Shown piece by piece: positions 1 through 5,706 of a stretch of 5,706 bases of DNA; position 1 is the stretch's first letter; each line of letters starts with the position of its first letter. The notes beneath the pieces were generated by a model that did no database searches, was not told the origin of the DNA, and worked only from the letters and a program-made list of their open reading frames with translations. Source of the DNA: Pseudomonadota bacterium. GTDB taxonomy: Bacteria > Pseudomonadota > Alphaproteobacteria > Caulobacterales > Caulobacteraceae. Both the position numbers and the translations under genes were made by a program. The stretch covers positions 1 to 5,706 of the forward strand of contig JAEZIH010000110.1 of the NCBI GenBank assembly GCA_023416055.1, in the 5' to 3' direction.

Positions 1-1055
1 CGCAAGCGGTGGCCGAGGCGGGCGGCGAGGCCGTGCTGAGCCCCGAGGGCGCCTACGATGTGCGCCCGGACGTGGCCGTGGTGGTCTTCGGCGAGACCCC
101 CTACGCCGAGTTCCAGGGCGACGTGGACACGCTCGACTTCCTCCCCGAGGAACCGCTGGCCGTCCTCCGGCGGCTGCAGGCCGAGGGCGTCCCCACCGTG
201 TCCGTCTTCCTCTCAGGCCGGCCGATGTGGGTCAATCCCGAGGTCAACGCCTCGGACGCCTTCGTCGCCGCCTGGCTGCCGGGCACCGAGGGCGCCGGGG
301 TGGCGGACGTGCTGATCGGCGACGCCGAGGGCCGGCCGCGCCACGACTTCAGCGGCGTGCTGGGATTCTCCTGGCCGGGCAACGCCACCGGCCGGCCGCT
401 GAACAAGGGCGAGCCCGGCTACGACCCCCAGTTCGCCTACGGCTACGGCCTCAGCTACGCCCGCCCCGGGGCGGTCGGACAGCTGTCCGAGGAGAGCGGC
501 GTGGCCGCGGCGAACTCCAGCGTGGACATGTACCTGGTCGACGGCCGGGTGACCCCGCCGTGGTCCCTGGCGCTGGAAGACGCCGGCGGTCAGACCCGGG
601 TCGGAAACGAGGCCTCGGTGGCCAGCCCGCGCGGCGCCGTCCGCATGACCGTCGTCGACGACCTGGCCCAGGAGAGCGGCCGTCGCTTCACCTTCTCCGA
701 CGCCGGCGGTCAGGCCCTGATCTGGGGCGGGCCGATCGACCTGTCGCGGCAGGCGAACGGCGAGATGGCCCTGTCCTTCCGCTATCGCGTCGATGAGCGT
801 GCACAGGGCGGGATGAAGCTCGGGCTCGGCCAGGCGGCGGTCGACCTGACCAGCCTGTTCGGCGCGGCGCCGGTCGGGGAGTGGCGCACGATCAAGGTCC
901 GCCTGTCCTGCTTCCGCGACGCCGGGGCCGACCTCGCGGCGGTGGAGCGCCCGTTCCAGCTGGTTTCCGAGCGGGCGGCGGTGGTCTCCGTGTCCGAGGT
1001 CAGGCTGGCGTCGAACGAATCCGACACGGTCTGCCCCGCCGCGGTCCGCCCCTAG
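1..1055 (+). CDS. Family 3 glycoside hydrolase, ExoP-type exo-beta-glucosidase/glucan hydrolase, 3' part (5' truncated by window edge)
   Basis: The first whole codon is bases 3-5 and the frame is open from the left edge to a TAG at 1053-1055, giving 350 visible residues. A GTG at 9 lies inside a conserved domain and is not a credible start. Residues about 1-152 are the GH3 C-terminal alpha/beta subdomain, with GETPYAE (30-36) and GD (39-40), FLSGRP (69-74), AAWLPGTEG and the closing YGYGLSY (to 152). By family knowledge the Glu of PYAE (residue 36, bases 108-110) should be the acid/base, as in barley exoglucanase ExoI; the nucleophile Asp lies in the missing N-terminal barrel. Residues about 186-338 resemble the ExoP C-terminal galactose-binding-like domain (EWRTIKVRLSCF at 293-304). 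Such enzymes run to about 800-850 residues, so over half is missing. They release glucose from non-reducing ends of beta-glucans or cello-oligosaccharides, usually in the periplasm; any signal peptide is out of view. The MFS gene follows 46 bp downstream. Exact linkage specificity is not readable. Confidence 0.93.
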   Translation, partial: QAVAEAGGEAVLSPEGAYDVRPDVAVVVFGETPYAEFQGDVDTLDFLPEEPLAVLRRLQAEGVPTVSVFLSGRPMWVNPEVNASDAFVAAWLPGTEGAGVADVLIGDAEGRPRHDFSGVLGFSWPGNATGRPLNKGEPGYDPQFAYGYGLSYARPGAVGQLSEESGVAAANSSVDMYLVDGRVTPPWSLALEDAGGQTRVGNEASVASPRGAVRMTVVDDLAQESGRRFTFSDAGGQALIWGGPIDLSRQANGEMALSFRYRVDERAQGGMKLGLGQAAVDLTSLFGAAPVGEWRTIKVRLSCFRDAGADLAAVERPFQLVSERAAVVSVSEVRLASNESDTVCPAAVRP

Positions 1056-1057
1056 TC

Positions 1058-1080
1058 GTCCGGCGCTTGCGTCGCCGGGC
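1058..1080 (+). other. GC-rich intergenic hairpin between GH3 and MFS genes
   Basis: Bases 1058-1065 pair with 1073-1080 as an 8-bp stem containing one G-U pair, closing a 7-base loop (1066-1072). The structure starts 3 bases after the GH3 stop codon and ends 21 bases before the MFS start. No run of T follows, so it is not a standard intrinsic terminator. It could protect an mRNA 3' end, set the GH3-to-MFS expression ratio, or simply reflect high GC content. Confidence 0.4.
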
Positions 1081-1101
1081 CGGGCCGCGAAAGCTGCGGC
1101 G

Positions 1102-2346
1102 ATGGCCGAGGCGCGCGAGAATCAGAATGAGGCGGTCGCCCTGGCCCCGGTGAGCCGGCCCTTCCTGGGCCTGTTCGCCCTCGCCCATCTCGGCGCCTTC
1201 ATCGCCTTCGTGCCGATGCTCAACCTGCTGCTGCCGCTCAAGGCCGAGCTGATCGACCCCGCGGGCAAGGCGGTCCTGCTCAGCCAGGTCATGCTCTGGG
1301 GCGCCGTGGCCGCGGCGGTGACCAATCTCGCCGCCGGAGCGCTCAGCGACGGCACGCGCGGACGTCATGGCCGCCGCCGGCCATGGATCATCGTCGGGGC
1401 GATCGCCGTCGCCGCCGCCCACGGACTGGTCTTCGCCGCCGGCACGGCGCAGCAGCTGCTGATCGCGGTGCTGATCTTCCAGGCGGCCGTCAACGTCATG
1501 TTCGGTCCGCTCAACGCCATCCTGCCGGACGTCGTGCCGGGGCGGCAGAAGGGGCTGGCGGCGGCGCTGGCCGGCCTCGCTCTGCCGGGCGCCGGCCTCT
1601 TCACCGCGGGGGTTCTGGCGGTGGCGCTCGCCCGGCTCGACCTGCGCTTCCTCGCGGTGGCCGCCGCCGTGCCCCTGCTGGTCCTGCCGTTCGCCCTGCG
1701 CCTGCGCGAGCCGAAGCCGCCGCGCGCGCCGGCGCGCCTCGGCCTCCCGTCACTGGCGGCCCTTGCCGACCGCGATTTCGTGATGGCCTTCGCCTCGCGC
1801 CTGCTGGTGCAGGTGACCATCACCTTCAACGTCCTCTACCTGCTCTTCTACCTGCAGGAGACCGCGCGGCTGGGTCCGTTCGCCGACGTCCGTCCGGAAG
1901 CCGTGCTGGGCGGTCTGCTGGGTCTGAGCACGGCGGTGTCGCTGGCTGCGGGATTCCTCGGCGGCGTCCTCTCCGACCGCCTGCGCCGTCGGCGGCTGTT
2001 CGTGACGGCGGGCGGCATGGCCATGGCCGGCGGCGCCGCGCTTCTGGCCGCCGCCCCCGGCTGGCCCGGACCGCTCTTCGCGCAGCTCCTCTTCGGCCTC
2101 GGCCTGGGTCTGTACTCCACCGTCGACACGGCGCTGGTGGCCGAGGTCCTGCCCGATCGGCAGGCGGCCGGTCGCGACCTCGGCCTCATGAACCTGGCGA
2201 TCACGGTCCCACAGGTGCTCGCCCCCCTGTTCGGGCTGGGCCTGCTGTCCCTGTCGGGCGGCGATTTCCGGTGGATCTACGCGGCCTCGGCCCTGTTCGC
2301 CGTTGTCGGAGCCCTGGCGGTCACGGGCATCCGGCGCGTGCGCTGA
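1102..2346 (+). CDS. MFS transporter, probable sugar carrier (SLC45/GPH-like)
   Basis: A complete 414-residue inner-membrane protein with about twelve hydrophobic segments, at roughly 20-44, 58-82, 95-115, 117-142, 150-176, 181-199, 226-250, 266-290, 299-318, 322-346, 359-384 and 389-410. The loop after helix 2 carries an MFS signature-A-like stretch with a basic run (DGTRGRHGRRRP, 83-94). The matching loop after helix 8 is SDRLRRRR (291-298), as expected for the two related halves. The central cytoplasmic loop (200-225) is Pro/Arg-rich. The loop motif and the late VDTALVAEVLPDRQAAGRD stretch (341-359) resemble sugar-proton symporters of the SLC45/GPH type; this is a family resemblance, not a substrate assignment. 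Uptake of glucose or short cello-oligosaccharides is inferred from the GH3 gene 46 bp upstream. The ATG at 1102 fits because helix 1 begins about 20 residues later and the next Met is within that helix. No strong ribosome site precedes it (only a GAAAG around 1089-1093), so translation may depend on the upstream gene. Confidence 0.9.
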   Translation: MAEARENQNEAVALAPVSRPFLGLFALAHLGAFIAFVPMLNLLLPLKAELIDPAGKAVLLSQVMLWGAVAAAVTNLAAGALSDGTRGRHGRRRPWIIVGAIAVAAAHGLVFAAGTAQQLLIAVLIFQAAVNVMFGPLNAILPDVVPGRQKGLAAALAGLALPGAGLFTAGVLAVALARLDLRFLAVAAAVPLLVLPFALRLREPKPPRAPARLGLPSLAALADRDFVMAFASRLLVQVTITFNVLYLLFYLQETARLGPFADVRPEAVLGGLLGLSTAVSLAAGFLGGVLSDRLRRRRLFVTAGGMAMAGGAALLAAAPGWPGPLFAQLLFGLGLGLYSTVDTALVAEVLPDRQAAGRDLGLMNLAITVPQVLAPLFGLGLLSLSGGDFRWIYAASALFAVVGALAVTGIRRVR

Positions 2347-2354
2347 CGCAGGGA

Positions 2355-3317
2355 TCAGTTCGACGCAGAGTTCATCCGCCGCAGCCAGTCGCGCACGAAC
2401 AGGCCGGACGGGCTGATCATCGGGTCGGCCCAGCCTCCTTCGCCGGCGGCGCCGGGACGCAGGGCCGCCGAAGTCTCGTCCTTGTCAGTGACCGACCAGT
2501 TCAGGCTGCTGACGCCGCGCGCCTCCATGAAGTCCCACCACAGCGCGGTCTCGTCGCGGTCAAGAACGCCGTCGCCGGTGGCTTCGCTGGTTCCCCATTC
2601 GGTGACGAACAGGGCGGCGCCCAGCTCCATCGCCCTGACGGCCTTGTCGCGCAGCTCCTGCCGGTGGGTGCCGGCGTAGAAATGCAGGGTGTAGGCGACG
2701 TTGTCGAAGGGCAGGGGATCGGCCGCGGCGACGTCCACGTCCTGCGACCAGCTGGGCGTGCCGGCGACGATCAGATTGTCGGGATCATGGGCGCGGATAC
2801 GGCGGATCACCGCCATGTGGTAGGGCCGGACCACCTCGGCCCAGGAATGGATGTTCAGCGGCTCGTTGTACGTCTCGTAGATCACGTTCGGGCGGTCGCC
2901 GTACTTCTCCGCAATGCGGGCGAAGAAGGCGGCGGCGGCCTCCGGCTCCGGTTCGTGCGCGTGCCAGTCGACGATCACGTACAGGCCCTCGGCGATGGCG
3001 GCGTCGATCACCGCCTCGGCCTTGGCCATCTCGCGTTCGGGGTTGTCGAGATAGCCGTCGTGGTGAACCGCGATCGCCGCCCGCACCACGGTGACCGACC
3101 AGTCGTCCTTCAGCCAGCGGACTGCGTCGGCGTTGTAGTACTGCGGCGCCCACTGGCTCCAGAACAGCGACATGCCGCGCAGGGTCACCGGCTCGCCGTG
3201 CTGGTCGACCAGCCGCGTCCCTTCAAGCCTCAGCTGGCCGTGCCGCTCGACCGGCGTTTCGGCCATGGCCGCGCCTGGCAGCAGTGCGAGAAGGGCGAGG
3301 GCGAGCAGTCGTCTCAA
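2355..3317 (-). CDS. Exported GH5 endo-beta-1,4-glucanase (cellulase), probably subfamily GH5_2-like
   Basis: A complete 320-residue protein. Residues 1-19 form a Sec signal peptide: MRR, a Leu/Ala-rich core and a predicted cut after AMA, with no lipobox Cys. The rest is one (beta/alpha)8 catalytic domain. Visible family landmarks are TLRGMS (45-50), conserved R79 in VVRA, VDWHAH (116-121), the acid/base motif YETYNEP with E152 (bases 2862-2864), HFY (212-214), the nucleophile motif VTEWG with E240 (bases 2598-2600) and the subsite Trp W274 in LNWS. Spacing and neighbouring residues resemble Bacillus Cel5A-type enzymes. It should cut internal beta-1,4 bonds in cellulose or mixed-linkage glucan; another beta-1,4-glycan cannot be excluded. 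There is no carbohydrate-binding module and no Cys, which suits soluble chains better than crystalline cellulose. The start is TTG, backed by an AGGAG 6 bases upstream. It lies 40 bp after the TonB-dependent receptor on the same strand, probably one operon, and converges on the MFS gene. Confidence 0.94.
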   Translation of the reverse strand: MRRLLALALLALLPGAAMAETPVERHGQLRLEGTRLVDQHGEPVTLRGMSLFWSQWAPQYYNADAVRWLKDDWSVTVVRAAIAVHHDGYLDNPEREMAKAEAVIDAAIAEGLYVIVDWHAHEPEPEAAAAFFARIAEKYGDRPNVIYETYNEPLNIHSWAEVVRPYHMAVIRRIRAHDPDNLIVAGTPSWSQDVDVAAADPLPFDNVAYTLHFYAGTHRQELRDKAVRAMELGAALFVTEWGTSEATGDGVLDRDETALWWDFMEARGVSSLNWSVTDKDETSAALRPGAAGEGGWADPMISPSGLFVRDWLRRMNSASN

Positions 3318-3323
3318 GGCCGT

Positions 3324-3328
3324 CTCCT
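3324..3328 (-). promoter_or_regulatory. Strong ribosome binding site (AGGAG) fixing the TTG start of the GH5 gene
   Basis: On the minus strand AGGAG (3328 to 3324) sits 6 bases before the TTG at 3317-3315. Reading upstream in frame there is no ATG, GTG or TTG before an in-frame stop at 3378-3380. The first internal ATG (codon 18) falls at the end of the signal peptide. TTG is therefore the only start that gives a complete export signal. Confidence 0.8.
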
Positions 3329-3357
3329 GTCCTCGTCCGGGCAGGCCGGTCCGCGCC

Positions 3358-5706
3358 TCAGAAGGAGGCGCGGAGGGTCACTGCGAAGCGGCGATCATAG
3401 ACCCACCACGAGCGGGCTTTCAGCACATCGCTGCCCATCAGCTGTCGGTTCTCGCTGTTGGCGAGGTTGTTGCCCTCGATCGCCAGGCTGACGCCGTCGC
3501 GCAGCTCCACGATCACCGAGCCGTCCAGCTGGCCGTAATCGTCCTGCCACATGGGCAGGCGGACGTCGGAGACGTCGCGGTTGGTCAGCAGGTACTTGCC
3601 GCGCCAGTTGTAGGCCAGGCGCGCCTGGATCGGGCCCCGCTGGTACAGGCCGATGATGTTCCAGGCCTTCTCCGACAGGCCTTCCAGCGGCAGGCCGTCG
3701 ATCACCTCGGCGGCGTCCCATTCGCTGATGTACTGCTGCGAGGTCGAGCCTTCGCTGTCGATGTAGGTGAAGTTGGCCTGCAGGCCGAGGCCGCCCAGCC
3801 AGCCCGGCAGGAAGTCATAGAACTGCTGGTAGCCGACCTCGAAGCCCTGGATGGTGCCTTCGTCGCCGTTGGTCGGGCCGCTGACCAGGAAGGTGCGGCC
3901 CTCGAAGGTCCGCGTGTGCGTCCCGGTGGTGAAGAAGTCCTCGACGTTCTTGCGGAAGGCGGTGAGGTACAGCGAGTGGGTCGACGACGGGTACCATTCC
4001 AGCGCCACGTCGAACTGGTCCGCCCGCATCGGCTTCAGCTCGGGGTTGCCCCGCGCCGCGCCGCCCCAGCCCTCGACCACCGTGCCCGGCGCGTTCACCG
4101 AGGCCGTCAGGTTCACGAAGGGGAACATCTGGTTGAAGCTCGGCCGGGCGACCGCGCGCGACGCCGCGAAGCGGGCGATGAGCGAGTCGGTCAGCTGGAA
4201 CTTCAGGTTCAGGCTGGGCAGGACGTCGGTATAGGACTGGCCGCCCGAGACATCGAAGGCGGCGCCCGTGCCGAAGGCCCGGTCGTCAGCGGGCAGACCC
4301 GGATAGGTGCTCAGATCCGGCAGGAAGCCCGAGCCGCGGGCCGTGTTCTCGGTCCGCACCACGCGCAGGCCGATGTTGCCCTCGACCGGCACAGGGGTGT
4401 TCTCCCAGCCGAACCGCGCCACCGCATAGCCGGCCAGGGTCTGTTCGCTCTGGCGGGACAGGGTTTCGGCGTCGAAGCCGCGCGGGCTCCACTGGGCGTT
4501 GCCGCCGATGTTCTCGATCAGGTCCGAATTGCGCAGGTAGCCCCGGGCCAGCCGGATGTCCGGCATCACCACCGTCGGCGCCTGGACGTCGCCGCGGAAG
4601 AAGTTGTCGAAGCCGTAGAGCATCGCATACTCGGGAAGGACCTGGTCCATCCAGAGGAAGGGCTCGTTCCACGGGGCGCTCAGCGCCCGCCAGTTGTACT
4701 GGGTGTAGTTGTTTGTGACGTCCCGGTCGGTGATCCGGGCGCCGAAGCGGATCGAGCGCAGGACCGGATGCTCGACCTCCCAAGCCACGTCGACGCGCGC
4801 GGCCAGCTGCTCGGCCTCGTTGTCGTCGATGTGGTCCATCGCCGCGTGCCAGAAGTAGTTGGACGGGTCGCTGGTGAAGGAGTCGGGGCCGATGCTCGCC
4901 ACCGGACGGCCGCGGCTGAGGTCGATGTTCACCTCGGGCACATAGGCCGAGCTGAAGATGGTGAAGTCCCAGCCCGCGCTGGCCGACTTGATGTATTGCA
5001 GGTCCGCGCTGATCGCCAGGCGGTCAGACGGATAGTAGCGGACGCCCAGCGACAGGTCGTTGCTGGATTCCTCGCGCTCCTGGTGCCGCGACGCCATCCG
5101 GTACTGGGTGCCGACCTCGCCGGCCACCGGCTGGCTGCCGCGCCAGTAGCTGATCTGGCTCAGCGAGCCGGTCAGCAGATAGCCGTCCTGGTCGAAGGTG
5201 AACTGGCCCCCGCCGGCGGGGATGACGAAGTTGTTGTTGGCGTCGACCTGGGGGATGGCTTCGTAGTTGTCCCAGCGCGTGTCGAAGTCCGAGCGCAGGT
5301 ACTGCAGGAAGACCTCGGTCTGGTCGTTCGGCCGCCATTGCAGGGCCAGCGCCCCGCCCAGACGTTCCCGCTCCGAGTCCAGGCGTCGCCACGACACCCC
5401 TTCGGGGACGTAGAGCGTCTGGTCGGCGGTCAGGCCCAGATAGGCCTGGTCGATCCAGTCCTGGCCGCAGGCGTAGGGGTCGCCGTTGGGGTTCTGCAGG
5501 CCGGCGCACAGGGCGTCGTCGGCCAGCCGGCGGGCCCGATAGGGCGAGACCTGGATGCCGTCGGCGCGGCTGGCCAGTTCGGAGTAGGCGAGGTTGGCGA
5601 GGATGCCGATCTCGCCCGAGGCGGTGTCGAAGCGGTTGCTGAACAGGATCGAGCCCTGCGGCTTCCACTGTTCGGCGTGGTCGGAATAGTTGGCGCTGAT
5701 CGAGCC
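3358..5706 (-). CDS. TonB-dependent outer-membrane receptor (TonB-Xanth-Caul type), 5' truncated by window edge
   Basis: The stop is TGA at 3358-3360 and the frame is open to the right edge, giving 782 visible residues (numbered from the edge). A GTG at 5395-5397 could be taken for a start, but the 103 codons upstream to 5706 are uninterrupted and receptor-like (SNRFDT, GEIGILANLAYSE, RADGIQVSPYR), so it is internal. The visible part is nearly all beta-barrel: alternating strands, Gly/Asn/Asp-rich loops, and family blocks SRAVARPSFNQMFPF (about 516-530), GNPELKPMRADQFD (553-566), GFEVGYQQFYDFLPGW (621-636) and LSEKAW (677-682). It ends VTLRASF, the terminal Phe being the usual recognition signal for outer-membrane barrel assembly. 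TonB box, plug and signal peptide are missing; relatives are about 900-1000 residues. It should import a bulky ligand using TonB-ExbBD energy. With GH5 40 bp downstream and GH3 nearby, beta-gluco-oligosaccharides are the likely ligand. An aromatic-rich segment (334-370) and one Cys pair (67, 80) stand out. Confidence 0.93.
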   Translation of the reverse strand, partial: GSISANYSDHAEQWKPQGSILFSNRFDTASGEIGILANLAYSELASRADGIQVSPYRARRLADDALCAGLQNPNGDPYACGQDWIDQAYLGLTADQTLYVPEGVSWRRLDSERERLGGALALQWRPNDQTEVFLQYLRSDFDTRWDNYEAIPQVDANNNFVIPAGGGQFTFDQDGYLLTGSLSQISYWRGSQPVAGEVGTQYRMASRHQEREESSNDLSLGVRYYPSDRLAISADLQYIKSASAGWDFTIFSSAYVPEVNIDLSRGRPVASIGPDSFTSDPSNYFWHAAMDHIDDNEAEQLAARVDVAWEVEHPVLRSIRFGARITDRDVTNNYTQYNWRALSAPWNEPFLWMDQVLPEYAMLYGFDNFFRGDVQAPTVVMPDIRLARGYLRNSDLIENIGGNAQWSPRGFDAETLSRQSEQTLAGYAVARFGWENTPVPVEGNIGLRVVRTENTARGSGFLPDLSTYPGLPADDRAFGTGAAFDVSGGQSYTDVLPSLNLKFQLTDSLIARFAASRAVARPSFNQMFPFVNLTASVNAPGTVVEGWGGAARGNPELKPMRADQFDVALEWYPSSTHSLYLTAFRKNVEDFFTTGTHTRTFEGRTFLVSGPTNGDEGTIQGFEVGYQQFYDFLPGWLGGLGLQANFTYIDSEGSTSQQYISEWDAAEVIDGLPLEGLSEKAWNIIGLYQRGPIQARLAYNWRGKYLLTNRDVSDVRLPMWQDDYGQLDGSVIVELRDGVSLAIEGNNLANSENRQLMGSDVLKARSWWVYDRRFAVTLRASF

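Noticed and set aside
9..11. GTG as a possible start of the GH3 gene
   Set aside because: It would begin within the conserved C-terminal subdomain and omit the whole catalytic barrel; the frame is already open at the window edge.
1724..1737. Perfect 14-bp palindrome gcgcgcc/ggcgcgc
   Set aside because: It lies inside the MFS gene, in codons for the Pro/Arg/Ala-rich central loop, and consists only of G and C. Codon bias explains it better than an operator.
2339..2350. Small stem tgcg-ctga-cgca over the MFS stop codon, possible shared terminator
   Set aside because: The stem has only 4 bp, an alternative pairing overlaps it, and no T-run follows on either strand.
3337..3350. Short ccgg/ccgg inverted repeat in the receptor-GH5 gap
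   Set aside because: Four base pairs are too few to support a regulatory or terminator call.
1383..3491. A 702-codon plus-strand open frame crossing the MFS gene and running antisense to GH5 and the receptor end
   Set aside because: Its product is low-complexity Arg/Gly/Pro/Ala-rich at first and then an antisense reading of GH5. It overlaps three genes with clear family motifs. Long stop-free shadow frames are expected at this GC content.
5024..5668. A 214-codon minus-strand frame overlapping the receptor
   Set aside because: It is an out-of-frame shadow rich in Arg, Pro and Gly; the receptor frame is continuous and recognisable through the same bases.

Overview
This is a high-GC, densely packed bacterial window with four protein-coding genes. 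Together they look like a beta-1,4-glucan (cellulose, cello-oligosaccharide or mixed beta-glucan) utilisation locus. The organism is most likely an alphaproteobacterium of the Caulobacteraceae or Sphingomonadales type, with Xanthomonadaceae as an alternative. This rests on the large TonB-dependent receptor, whose barrel has the pattern of the TonB-Xanth-Caul family (TIGR01782 type), and on the ExoP-type GH3 enzyme. No rRNA, tRNA or marker gene is present to settle the taxonomy.

Layout. Bases 1-1055 (+) hold the 3' part of a family 3 glycoside hydrolase: its C-terminal catalytic subdomain plus an ExoP-type C-terminal beta-domain. Bases 1056-1101 are a 46-bp gap with a GC-rich hairpin. Bases 1102-2346 (+) encode a complete 12-helix MFS sugar transporter. 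Only 8 bp separate its stop from the stop of the next gene, which is convergent. Bases 2355-3317 (-) encode a complete exported GH5 endoglucanase with a TTG start and a strong Shine-Dalgarno site. Bases 3318-3357 are a 40-bp gap. From 3358 to the right edge (-) runs a TonB-dependent receptor that lacks its N-terminus because the frame leaves the window.

The genes therefore form two short, convergent, probably operonic pairs: GH3 then MFS from the left, and receptor then GH5 from the right. The inferred pathway is as follows. The exported GH5 enzyme cuts beta-glucan chains internally, the receptor brings oligosaccharides across the outer membrane, the GH3 exo-enzyme trims them to glucose, and the MFS carrier moves sugar across the inner membrane. 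Transport substrates are inferred from the neighbourhood, not read from the sequence.

There is no gene-free stretch over 300 bp. The intergenic gaps are 46, 8 and 40 bp, so the main promoters and regulators must lie outside. I saw no mobile element, CRISPR array, RNA gene or phage feature. I found no convincing new biological system; this looks like a compact version of a known kind of glycan-utilisation locus, with some details worth checking.
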